Of a stretch of 64,000 nt of DNA, positions 24,545 to 34,453 are shown one piece after another; the stretch's first letter is position 1, and each line of letters begins with the position of its first letter. The stretch lies in NCBI GenBank assembly GCA_011316305.1, contig SAUG01000138.1, forward strand, positions 1 to 64,000, read 5' to 3'. Under the pieces are notes generated by a model, which saw nothing but the letters and a program-made list of their open reading frames with translations, was not told the DNA's origin and did no database searches. This DNA comes from Rusavskia elegans. Lineage: Eukaryota; Ascomycota; Lecanoromycetes; Teloschistales; Teloschistaceae. The translations under genes were made by a program, and so were the position numbers.

Positions 24545-26267
24545 CTATTCGCTTTCAGTTCCAATGGTGCTAACTCGGCTTGATGTTGATAATTGCGATA
24601 GCTGTCCGCTGGGTCCTGGGTTAGAGGACTGCGTTGTGATACCAATCGATGGTGGTAGCGGAAAATTGGACAGCTGTCTACTGGGTCCGGGGTTGGGGGC
24701 CTGCGCTATCATGTCATTCGAAGAATGCTGAGTAAATTGCGACAGTTGTCCGCTGGATCCCGGATCAAGAGATTGCGCCGTCAAAAAATTCGAAGAGTTC
24801 ATGGTCGGCATAGTATTAGAACTCGCTGCGAGGGATGCAGATTTGAGTTGTCTTTTGCGTTCGCGTGCTGCAGCTTCCTCGGCTCGCCGCAGCGAGGAGA
24901 GCTGACTGGCGGTGGCTCCTTTGGTTTTTGCATTCTTTTCGATGATGAGACGCTCCTCTGTCCGATGTTAGAGCTGTCTTGCGTAATCCTGAGGCTACCA
25001 GGGACTAAGTACCTTTCGTGAAGTCGGTCATTCTGAGTACCAGAGCCGGCTGGCTCAATGTGAGGACACTTTCCTCGGCAATCCATGTACTGCCCAATAC
25101 CATATCGAAAGGACCTTCTCGATGGACTAGGAAATGATTCTTACAACTCTTTGTGGTGTTGATTCCAAACCAAGTGATCTCCATCTTTCTTGACGGCTCG
25201 AATGATGCACCACCGAAGCCCAGGAAGGTGGCAGTCGACTCCACTGTTTCCATTGACTCCATTAACCCAGCACGGATTAGCAGCTCCTCTGATATCCAAT
25301 TATTTTCACACCCAGTGTCCATTTTTGCCCGGGCCACTATGTGCTCGATCTCGCCATGTTTACGACCTACGATGGTCGCTGAAAACGAAAAACGATCACG
25401 GTCCAAAGCTTACTGTGAAAGTGATAGAGATGTGGCTCGTGCACTTGGGTCTTCCGGTAGTCGCTCACTTTTATGATGATAGGCGGCGATCTCACGCAGC
25501 TTTTCCACCAAGTAGCTGGTATCAGTGCCCTTGCGCTGACTTTCTCCTAGCTTCACTTCCAATGACTGCATTTTGGAGAGTAAATCATCAAGTCCAGCTC
25601 TGATCATGTCGCTGTTGTTGGCAAAGCCCTGCGTGGCAAATTGATTCCGCTGCGTCACTTGGGTGATGTAATCTTTCTGTAGGTATTTTTGTGCGCTGAT
25701 TTGACCGTCGATGACACCCGGCATACGCTTCTGTTCGAATGTCTGCCTGCTGAGCGTATTGTCCATCGAGTACTGCAATTCTTGTTGGTCACGAAGAAGA
25801 GAATGTGTAGTTGAGCTAAAAGTAATTTAGCTGGTACAGGGTACAAGGAAGCTTCAATAAGTTGCATACTCCATCACTACATCGCGATAAAGCTGAACCG
25901 ATTTCGAAAACTCTGACATTTGTTGAATCAAGGATTTTCCAAGTCTCAAGGTTTTTTCAAGTCTGAAGGATTGTTTAATTCTCTCAAATTCTTTCCTAAT
26001 AGGGGGCTCCTTGTCTCCCCTGATCTCTGAGACGAGGTCTCGCACGCGCTCTAGGCGCGTTTGACAGAGCCGGGCGCAAGGTTGCGCAGTGGATGGTAAA
26101 TTGTTGACGCCAGTGTCAATTGGCTTATCTCCTCCAGAACTCCCAAGTGTACTTTGAAAGACGAGTACCTCGTCGTGCAGATCCTTGAGGTTTCCGAAGG
26201 AAGGTTGTATACTTCTGGTAACTTGAATCAAACTGAAGATGTCCGCTGCTGCAGATACTGGTTCCAT
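24545..26267 (-). CDS. Fungal STAND-type N-domain plus retropepsin-like protein
   Basis: Four exons (26267-25870, 25815-25445, 25378-25013, 24957-24545) give 515 residues. Residues 1 to about 130 form a helical N-terminal domain starting MEPVSAAADIFSLIQ, like the N-terminal regions of fungal NACHT/STAND proteins. Residues 133-255 are probably coiled coil. Residues 258-378 form a retropepsin-like fold: catalytic DTG at 277-279, then the flap-region FLGFGG and FDMVLGSTWI. The tail has a Glu/Arg-rich helix and a low-complexity region with three imperfect repeats around NPGPSGQLSQ. Introns 1 and 3 have good splice sites; intron 2 (66 bp) uses a weak GTGCAC donor, needed to avoid an in-frame TAA at 25,410. 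If that TAA is real the gene would be two genes or broken. Function unknown; an allorecognition or immune role is inference. Confidence 0.75.
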
Positions 26268-26509
26268 GATATGCGAGCAGAGAAGCAAGTCTTACCTAGA
26301 GTTGTGGGAAGGTTGTCAGACCTCGTTGCAAGGTCTGGCATTCTGCAAGCGCCAAGGCTGGCCTCGTTGTGTTTCTGACGACAAGATCAGCCTCATGTTT
26401 AGCAGGTTTCGCTGCATATGCAGGGTTACGACACCTTGCAGGTACGACTTCTTTCTGAGTTGAATCATTTTCAAAAGAAAAAACAACAAACAAAATTCCA
26501 AGTGATGAC
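26268..26509. promoter_or_regulatory. Shared divergent promoter region
   Basis: Only 242 bp separate the start codons of the retropepsin-like gene (minus) and the DUF6594 gene (plus). Both promoters must lie in or overlap this interval, so co-regulation is plausible. No specific factor site was recognised. Confidence 0.6.
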
Positions 26510-27600
26510 ATGGACAATCACATCGCTTTATCCGTGCATTCGTTGGCAGAGACAGGAGATCTGCAAATCGAAGATGCGCCAACAAAGACAAATTCCGAAG
26601 GCTATGAGAAACTCGCCCGGTTGATGAGCATTTCGTCGGAGGCCGCGATTTTTCGTCGCTTCCAAGTGCTGAACTTCACAAACCTTCTACGCCTTCAAGC
26701 CGAGCTACAGGATATGGAGCACGAACTTGCAGAGATTCGTAGCGACGACGCTCAATCTGCAGATCCTGTTCGTAGCGGTTACATATTTGATTTTCGCTCG
26801 ATGAGGGACTGGAAAGACGCAGGGGACTCGTTACAGTATGACCTACTCGTAGCGATTGGCAACAAATTGCACGAATACAGTAAATCTCCAAGAGACATCA
26901 GTGCTCCATAAGTACTAATCTGGGGTACAGACGCGGCGTTAGCTCAAGCACTTGAACTTGGCAAGACCCCCAGACCGACTCCTAGAGAAGTCCAGTTTCT
27001 GCGTGACTGGCTCGTCAGACCATCCATGGGAAACAACTTCTTTAGTGACATCGAACGCAGTACCTGGGAAGAAACGAATGACCCCGATTTCTTGACACTC
27101 TTCCCACGAACGGTACAAAAAGACGCGTTCACGTCGCTCATGAATGGAATACTGCTAGACGTTTATCACCGGCTCTGGGGACGCAAGCGGAAAGTAGGAC
27201 CCCTTCGATACGGAGTGATGATATCATCATGACTGAAAATAATCAGCAAGCGGCCTCACCTTTCCCTAATACCGGCTTTCGGTATTATGATGAAGATCGT
27301 ATAACTACCATTAGCAATTCTTTTGCAGCTATTTTATCTTCTTTGCTACCGACTCTGGCGATCCTGGTATTCTACTTTATCAAGTCGATGCTCATTCGCA
27401 TTGTACTGACTATTGTTTTCACGGCGATGTTCTCGCTCGCGTTGTCCGTTTTCACAGATGCGAGGAAGGTTGAGATCTTCTCCGCGACGGCTGCGTACGT
27501 ATCCCACAGGACTGGACTGTACATTCCAGCTAATCAACTGATTGGATTTGCGGCAGTCGAGGTAGTCTTTGTGGGAAGCAGTACTAATAGCACCGATTGA
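26510..27600 (+). CDS. DUF6594-type membrane protein
   Basis: Exons 26510-26879, 26931-27193 and 27247-27600 are joined across 51- and 53-bp introns (GTAAAT...TACAG and GTAGGA...ATCAG), giving 328 residues. Splicing removes an in-frame TAA and corrects a frame change. The N-terminal half is helical and includes YEKLARLMSISSEAAIFRRF, then FLRDWLVRPSMGNNFF. The C-terminus has hydrophobic segments (ILSSLLPTLAILVFYFI, IRIVLTIVFTAMFSLALSVF) and a final hydrophobic stretch. This layout is typical of the fungal DUF6594 family, whose function is unknown. It is divergent from the retropepsin-like gene. The family match is by recalled pattern, so the name is less certain than the gene itself. Confidence 0.85.
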
Positions 27601-28375
27601 GGGGTAGGAGTGTGGATATCAGACCGAATCCTAGTCGCGCTGTCAGGTTAATTGTATTCGATGAGTGGCATGCCAAGAATCCAAAACCCTACTGTTGCGT
27701 GGATATGTTGGGGTAGGAGGTGGTGAACCTGGGGACAACATTTCAATATTTATACGAGAAGGGGTTTTGGCCAACGCGTCAAAAATGGAGGTAAAGCTTA
27801 CCGTAGACGCTATAACGTTTTCGAGCTAGCGCGAGACACCCACTTGGCGTTTCAAGTTGCACTTCATCGCAAAATCTCAAACCCTTGACCAGTTGATCAC
27901 ACGCCTTGACCCTGGCGGCTACTGCTTCAAAATCCTGCCTCGCGGGAAGCAGAAAAGTCCTGACACTGGAGCCTATCAATTCGTGCACCGGTAGGGTCTT
28001 CGATGTGAATGGCATTCGAGGTATCTGACACACACTTAGGCAACCGACTGGACTGGCAGTCGACCTATCGATCGATCATGGTGCCCAATTGATTCTGCTT
28101 GCCGCAGACCTGCCCACGACAGCCTATCGGCCGAGTCATTCGCGCCTTCGGAAGAAACTTATAATACGTTAGTGGAATTGTTCGCCTCGCCCCATCTGCA
28201 GCACCGCCATTCGCATTGACCCTCCATAGCCTCCGTAGGCATGCATAAAGAGGGATCGCAGATAGTCCGGAGGAGTAAGAGGCTTCAAAAGATTCCTCCC
28301 AAGGTAACGGTAGTAAGTACATACATCTAGCGCGTTGTCAGCCATTGAAAGCTGACTTGAGCTCGGCCTTCCTAG
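27601..28375. other. Intergenic; one doubtful small open frame
   Basis: A minus-strand frame from an ATG at 28,015 to 27,779 would encode 78 residues (MPFTSKTLPVHELIGSS...). It has protein-like composition, but no family, promoter or splice partner was seen, so it is not called as a gene. The rest shows nothing recognisable. Confidence 0.4.
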
Positions 28376-29660
28376 GGGCACCTTCCTACTCCATCGAACA
28401 ATCGAAAAAGATCTTGCCAGGCCGACACAGCAAGCCAACATCAACCACGAAAGCGACGCCGGGCTTCCTCTTCTCACCATCATCTTGGGCGAGAAGCAAC
28501 CCCAGAGCCAGGTGGTTACATCAACGCGTACAAGCAGACACACATAGGCCGTTGGGCAGAGCAACAGACTTGGCCAGAAGAATACTTTCATCAAGAGAAG
28601 AACAATATGCATCATCTGCTTGCGAGGCAGAGATCGTCGGCATCTCGACAACGCAAACGGTCCGACTCAAGTCTTGTCACCTCCGTCACATCAAACCGAA
28701 ACGATCAAAGACCAAGAGAAGAGAAGAGTGCGCCATACAAAAGCACGAGCTATAGGCTTTTGCTGGAGACTCTGGGAATTAGCTATATGGAAGACTCCGA
28801 GCAAGCAACCACCGATGCAAGCAAGGCCCTTTGCCAGAAGCTTCTTGCGAGGAAATATATCACCCCAACGGACACATTGTTTCGTGACGGTGTCTTCCCC
28901 ATCGCCTGTCGGAACTTACGGGACAAGAACGAGGCAAGAGTTATCCAGGACATCGCTCGGCTGCTTGTGCCATCTCCAGAGTCGCTGGCCGCTTTTGGTG
29001 CCAGACATCTCGACGTCTTGGCGGAAAGCATTAATAAGGGCTAGAACAATTGCTTCTCGATCACGGGTACTCGACCTCAGCCCGACTTTGCGGTCGGCTT
29101 CAAACGGTCCATATTCTCGGACGATCAGCTTACCAAATTGCAGCCCTTGCTAGGCGACCCGTCGTGTCTTAGCTATTTCAGAGCCACCAACTACATGTAT
29201 TTCCCCTTCCTGACATGCGAGGTGAAATGCAATGCTACAGCGTTAGACATCGCAGATAGACAACAATGCTCACAGCATGACCGTCGCCATGAGAAGAATA
29301 CTCGAGTTGTTCAAATTGGCGAAAAGAGAGGAGGAGCTGCACCGCAAAGTCCTGACGTCCTCGGTTTCACATGATCATCGGACTGTGCGGCTCTATGGTC
29401 ACTATCCGATCATCGACGGCTCCAAAACAACCAAATTCTACCGCCATGCAATTCACACATATGATATTACTGCTCTCGACGGCAAGGACAGGTGGACGAC
29501 ATACGGATTTGTAACGGGCGTCTACGAGCATTCGCTAAGCCTCCTCTACGACATTCGCTCCGACATTGATGATTTGCCGGAGCAGGTCGTCGCGGAGATC
29601 TGTGCATCAGAGCAAGAATCTTTGGAGACCATCCTCCTACAGTCGCCTCTCATTGAATAA
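28376..29660 (+). pseudogene. Decayed DUF7924-like gene
   Basis: A single plus-strand frame runs from about 28,376 through PEPGGYINAYKQTHIGRW, TWPEEYFHQEKNN, DQRPREEKSAPYK and RVIQDIARLLVPSPESLAAF. At 29,042 a TAG replaces the Trp normally expected in the following Gly-Trp-Asn-Asn stretch; TGG to TAG is a RIP-type change. The frame continues with RPQPDFAVGFKRS and MYFPFLTCEVKC, then needs a one-base shift near 29,260-29,266 to continue in frame with AHSMTVAMRRILELFKLAKR and end at 29,660. No start codon is found at the 5' end, where a TAG precedes the frame. The order of conserved blocks fits fungal proteins with a DUF7924 domain. At least three lesions make it a pseudogene rather than a spliced gene. 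Confidence 0.75.
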
Positions 29661-30665
29661 CAGATCACACCAGATAGTTCAACGCGAATGGCAAAGGCAA
29701 CATCACGGAGAAAGCCGAAGGGCAAGGCGGCCTAATGCACCGCTTAGACTATCCCCATCATGCCTTCAGGAAGACTATATAAGCAGTCTCATTGTGAGTC
29801 CAATCATAATTGGCGCTCGTGACAACCGTTACCTCGGTAGGCGATATCGTCCTATCGACTATACAGATATCACTGCTTAGACGATAGTCCTCCGTAGTGC
29901 GCCGGATGCATTTCCGGCTAAGCCGGCTTGGCGTTTCATCATCGAAGTCGTCCCGAGGGAACCAAATGGTCGGTCTAAGTCAAGGTACATGATCAGTAAA
30001 GTCGCTTGTAAGCCATCAAAACCGGCAACCTTGAAAACGTTTAGGTATTGACTTGAACTCGATTTCGAATTTAAAGATGTTTTTCTCTTCAGCATCTGAT
30101 GATATCCCCCTTTTCAAAGGCGGAGACTTCTATCTAACGTATACGGTTTCCAAGGTTTGCAGAATCGATATCCGGTTCTGCAGCACCGCAATCCTAGAAG
30201 CGTCTTGGAACAACTTTATCGGTCTCCTTCTCACCCGTAGACCGTACAACGAAGTCTCTTGCATGGTGGTAACGCCATCCATAAAACAAAAGATGGTCAG
30301 TCAAAGGCATCTGTTTAAAGGGGTTTCCAGACCCAAAGGCTTTACCGCTCGAGCAATATGGTTGCTCCCGCATAACCTTTTAGCCCTTGACCTTGAATCG
30401 TGCATTCTGATATTCCTCTGGAAGCTTTCTAAAGTGTTCGTACCAGAACCAAAGTAAGTAAATACAAGCCTATTACAGTCTCACCTCTAAGAGTGCGACG
30501 CGCGAGTCTATAGCCAACAGAATAATAAAAAAAATAACGTAAAGCTGGCCAGCTGGGTAGCAGGGTAGCTTTTGCTCGTATAGTAGCCTTCGAGCAGACC
30601 TCCGCGGCCAAATCAAACCCGTGCTTTACCGAAATAGCCCTGCACCACATAATTTGATTCACCCT
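29661..30665. other. Intergenic, no supported gene
   Basis: About 1 kb between the DUF7924-like pseudogene and the Asp-rich GPI protein gene. A plus-strand open frame around 30,053-30,457 starts with TTG and matches nothing recognised. Confidence 0.45.
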
Positions 30666-31157
30666 TCACATCAAACCAACAGCAGCCAAGATGGCTGCAA
30701 GGGCGACGCCCGGCAGCACGATTAGGCCCGGTTGCAAAACTTCGGCAGCAGAGGTATCGGTATCGTTGTCTCTGCCGTCATCGCTGTCGTTGTCGTCATC
30801 GTCGTCATTCTCGGAAGTTCCCGTTGCTGCTCCTCCGGCGGGAGCAGTAGCTGCACTTAATTAGGTCTGTTGCACCAGGTCGGATATGCTAGTGACTCAC
30901 AGGTCGAATCATCATCATTGTCATCGTCGTCAGTGCCGGCAGCATTGGTGTTGCCAGCCATCATGGACGTCGTTACAGCTGGCCGGAGTCAGCTAAGGAC
31001 TTGGGGTTCAAAAAGCGTAGCACCAACCGTTAGGGACCGCAGGGGTATTGGGAGAAGGTGTAGGGCTAACGTTGTTGTCGTTGTCGTTGTCATTATCGGT
31101 GTCTTGAGCCACTGCAAGGGCGATAAGGAAGGGGAGGATAATCTTGGAGAAATGCAT
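30666..31157 (-). CDS. Small secreted Asp/Asn-rich GPI-anchored protein
   Basis: Three exons (31157-31028, 30978-30901, 30850-30666) with introns of 49 and 50 bp give 130 residues. A signal peptide (MHFSKIILPFLIALAVAQ) is followed by DTDNDNDNDNN, a Ser/Pro/Thr segment, a second acidic tract TDDDDNDDDS, a Gly/Ala stretch and a third acidic tract. It ends in a hydrophobic segment (LIVLPGVALAAILAAVGLM) that fits GPI attachment. Only the chosen splice sites join the signal peptide, acidic tracts and tail in one frame. The protein has almost no cysteine. Short acidic GPI proteins of this type are usually cell-wall surface proteins; metal or cation binding by the Asp tracts is a guess. TATA-like CTTTATAAG lies about 115 bp upstream. 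Confidence 0.8.
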
Positions 31158-32554
31158 TTTCGGAGGAGTGTCCGTGTGGGTGCTGTGAAGATTGATGTGG
31201 GTGCTGTGAAGATTGATAATTGTGCTATCGGAGGAATCACTGGACACAAAGCGAACAAGAAAAAACGAACTCTTATAAAGTTCCTTCACAGAAAGGCGAT
31301 GAGTTATTAGGGTGAAGAACAGTTACGTACCGTCCCTGTGATCTTCAGGGTTTGATCTGGGAGATTCGCAGGTTGCACTGCCGGACCCAGTTCGTGGCAA
31401 CCGTCATTTGAAGTTATTTTTGTATTTCTGCAGTCTAAGCTCCTAATGGACGGATCGCAGCGGACGCCAAGTCTGCTTGTTGCTGTTGTGGTATGAGAGA
31501 TTGCCGATCGCTGCAGTCGTCAGCAGTCGTCAGTGCTGAGCCATACGTGGCGGCTATGTCGTCTGGAGGCCGACTCGCTTGGCATCAATTGCTAATGACA
31601 TGCCGAGTGCCGACACATAGAGGCAGGGGGCTCAGCATACCAAGTGGCAAGTAATGCTGCGGGGTGGGGGTGGATCTGCCCAATCTCATACTTTGACGAC
31701 GACAGAGAAAGCAAGGTATCGAAAAAACAAAGGTCCTATAGCATGGAGAATCTGCCAGCAGTACTCTAGCGCCTTGCGATGCCAAGCATATTAATACAAC
31801 AACACTAGCGAGATTCAATCAGAGTTTCGCTTTGGCCAGCGGCTGAAACGGCTCGGACGGCAAGACGGGATGCCCGAAGTCTAAAGCAACCTTGGGAGGC
31901 TGAAGACATGAGTGCCGTATTTGCCGCCAACTTTCTTTGGCGTACGTTCCTTCTAGCTTTCGTCAACAGTCCCGAACGATCATTGTTCAAATCAACGGCA
32001 CTTTTCGCTTTGGTGTTCGCCCGAGAACACTGGGCATCAGACTTCTGAGTAATTAGAAGCACGAGCTGTCATGCGTGGTGGTGGCGGCTTCGGTGCTTTG
32101 AGTGTTGTATTCGTCAGCGTGGTAAGGGCCTCATCGTTGGATTGTTACACACTTCTGCCCTTACATTCATTTCCATGACAGATGTCATTCTTCGTGCATG
32201 TTTTCGAGGTGTCTTAACTCCTGATAGGGTGCAGGCCGAAATGGGCATGCGGAGTGATGCTCAGAGACAATATATCAGTTGCATGTCCGGTCAAGATGCT
32301 TTTACAAGATCTTAATACTCGGCCGGAGAATGGTAACCCTTTGAAAGAAAGATTTAGGATCGAAAGCGATACACTAACCTACATTCAGCGGTGAGTCTTG
32401 ATGTCACCAGTCGTCGGCTCCAGAGTCGCAAAGACGCTTCTATATGCTGGAAGCGACACTTTTTGAGTGAACATAATTCAGTCCAGAACCTATTCATTTA
32501 CTGTTTGGCACCCCCATCAAGCGAGCAAATTCGGTTTGTTTCTGGACAAAGGAC
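31158..32554. other. Intergenic, divergent promoter interval
   Basis: 1.4 kb between the GPI protein gene (minus) and the secreted protein gene (plus). A direct repeat gtgggtgctgtgaagattga occurs twice at about 31,176-31,214, just upstream of the GPI gene start. No coding sequence is supported; signal-peptide-like frames here start with TTG or GTG. Confidence 0.45.
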
Positions 32555-33121
32555 ATGGTCGCCTTACGCTCAATCAAAGTATTCTTGTTCTGGTCCATAT
32601 TTGATTGTTGTATCGCTGCCACCTGCCACCCTCCGCGCGGTGGCATCCTCCCTCTGACGTACCACTGTCAGGAGCTTGTTCACAGAATCCTCGAATCAAG
32701 TCGCACGCCCCATGGAATGGCGACCAAAGAGTGGGGTCGTAATCTCGACAACACCGCCACGACTGTTCACCTTCCAAAGATATACTGGATCGCGGGAGCC
32801 GGGCCGAGAACGTGTGCCGTGGTGGTTGATGTCGATATGCATACGCCCGATGCAGTCGAGAGATTCAATTTTGGCGACGTGGGCCACGCTGCAGACCACA
32901 TTGAGAACGTATGTCTGTTTCGAAAAGGCGAGGTTGGAACGGAAAGAGTGGGAGCTGCGAAGAGGGTTGAAGTGAAATTGGACAGAGTAGACGTGAATAC
33001 AATGCCAAAAACCGGAATGACCCTCATCGACGTTGATGGCGAGTATGGGAGGTACTTGTCGAGTGCTGAGCTCACTATGGCCGAGGAACTGAAGAACCGG
33101 ACTGGAGTCGGGACCTCGTGA
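32555..33121 (+). CDS. Small secreted protein of unknown function
   Basis: A single exon of 188 residues starts at an ATG with a signal peptide (MVALRSIKVFLFWSIFDCCIAA). The mature part has conserved-looking blocks TCHPPRGGILPLTYHC, KEWGRNLDNTATTVHLPKIY, GPRTCAVVVDVD and HIENVCLFRKG. The four cysteines could pair into two disulphides. No enzymatic motif is visible. Size, signal peptide and cysteines fit the class of small secreted proteins often considered effector candidates, but that is inference. There is no intron and the nearest neighbour on the right is a decayed ankyrin gene. Confidence 0.75.
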   Translation: MVALRSIKVFLFWSIFDCCIAATCHPPRGGILPLTYHCQELVHRILESSRTPHGMATKEWGRNLDNTATTVHLPKIYWIAGAGPRTCAVVVDVDMHTPDAVERFNFGDVGHAADHIENVCLFRKGEVGTERVGAAKRVEVKLDRVDVNTMPKTGMTLIDVDGEYGRYLSSAELTMAEELKNRTGVGTS

Positions 33122-33503
33122 GACTACAGCCTATAGGCTGGTGCAGCACAGTGATCCCATTTTGCTTCGAAGAGCCAGAGACAACATGTCATGAATACAA
33201 TTTAATGTGGCAGAAGCGTCGTTCGAGCACAAGTATGTTCAGCTTCGCAGAAACAATTTGAGTCGTCAGAAAGATAAGAGGTCCGGTTTTCATCGCTACC
33301 AGCTGTATGCTCCATGCTTTTGAACGGTCTCGCTTGCTGAGTGGCTGCCATGTTGGAAGGAAGTGATATAATTTAACCATGCATCTGTCTTGGCAATGTC
33401 TCATATACAACGTGTGACAGGTTTAAACACGGCAGAAATAGTTCATCTTGTAGTCTACTGAGAGGGCCTGCGCCCATGCTTTTCCTGGGTAAGAAGTAAT
33501 TCG
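33122..33503. other. Intergenic 3' region, nothing seen
   Basis: The 380 bp between the secreted protein gene and the ankyrin relic includes a minus-strand open tail of the relic (NFERWGLTNYFLPRK) in another frame. Confidence 0.4.
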
Positions 33504-34453
33504 TTAAACCCCAGCGCTCAAAATTCCCTGATTGCTTCGAGGTCGTTCCGCTGTGCAGCAAGTTGTACTTACTGTATTGCAGCCGGGGTGATCTTTGGCG
33601 AAGATGTTGCCACTGGCCAGTAAAAGGTCTACTGTAACTCCAAATCTCGTACTCCGACCGGCATAAAGAAGAGATGAACATCCTCGTGAATCTATTCTTC
33701 GGACCTGGAGAAATGTTGCTCGTTCAAGAAGATACTCGATGATACCCATGGTTCCTCTCCATACGGCGAGATGGAGGCAAGTCCTTCCGGATTTGGCTGG
33801 CGCCCAAAAATCGGTCAAGTCATGCGTTCGGCCACGTTGAAAGTCAACAGCTGTACTCTTGATGCTCTTGGCGATTAAATGAGATATCGACATTCCCGCG
33901 TGACCGCTTACTACCTCCTCGAGCACGTCCGCTATAACTAATACTGAGGCGACTCTGCTAGTGAGGATAACATGCAATAGTGTGTCTTACAGTCTGTTGC
34001 TTGATTTCCAAGATCTGCGCCACTTTCAAACAGTAGCCATGCAGCATCATAATTGTCATCAAAAGCAAATGCTCCATGAGGCGGAACTTCACCAACCTCG
34101 TCAGGGATGTTCACATCTGCCCTTCCATGGATCAACACCCTCGTATGGGTGATGTTGCGCATCCTGGAAGCAGTATGGAGCAACGAGACTCCATATATTG
34201 TAGTATCTCAGGGTGCCGCCCCACCGGCACTCAACACGATCAATCGATATCGACCCTGGCCCCTCGAGCTGAAGGTATCGTCCCGGCACAATACTCCACT
34301 TTCTTGACAATGATAGAAGGTAAAGCAGACCAAGTTATGGAGGAAACCTACTCCGACTGCTATGCTCCCGAGTTCATGACGATCTATCTCAAGTTCCTTG
34401 GTGGCGATGTGCTTCCCGCATTCGGTCCATTGAACTGCCAACATGATTAACAA
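33504..34453 (-). pseudogene. Decayed ankyrin-repeat gene
   Basis: Minus-strand frames contain ankyrin-type text: LIVLSAGGAAP then, after an in-frame TGA at 34,208-34,210, YGVSLLHTASRMRNITHTR, LIHGRADVNIPDEVGEV and WLLFESGADL. The frame is lost near 33,970. A neighbouring frame continues with DTLLHVILTS and SGRTCLHLAVWRGTMGIIEY, then VTVDLLLASGNIFAKDHPGC. The TGA and the frame change are not explained by any good intron, so this is probably a broken gene. No N-terminal effector or NTPase domain was found upstream. Confidence 0.6.

Noticed and set aside
26914..26931. taatctggggta within intron 1 of the DUF6594 gene, resembling a MITE end
   Set aside because: Only about 12 bases match the 23.3-kb element end and no partner inverted end is present; likely chance.
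30053..30457. Plus-strand open frame of 134 codons
   Set aside because: Starts with TTG, no recognisable domain and no supporting splice sites.
31585..31818. Signal-peptide-like minus-strand frame
   Set aside because: The first codon is TTG and no ATG precedes the hydrophobic stretch; the rest is not protein-like.
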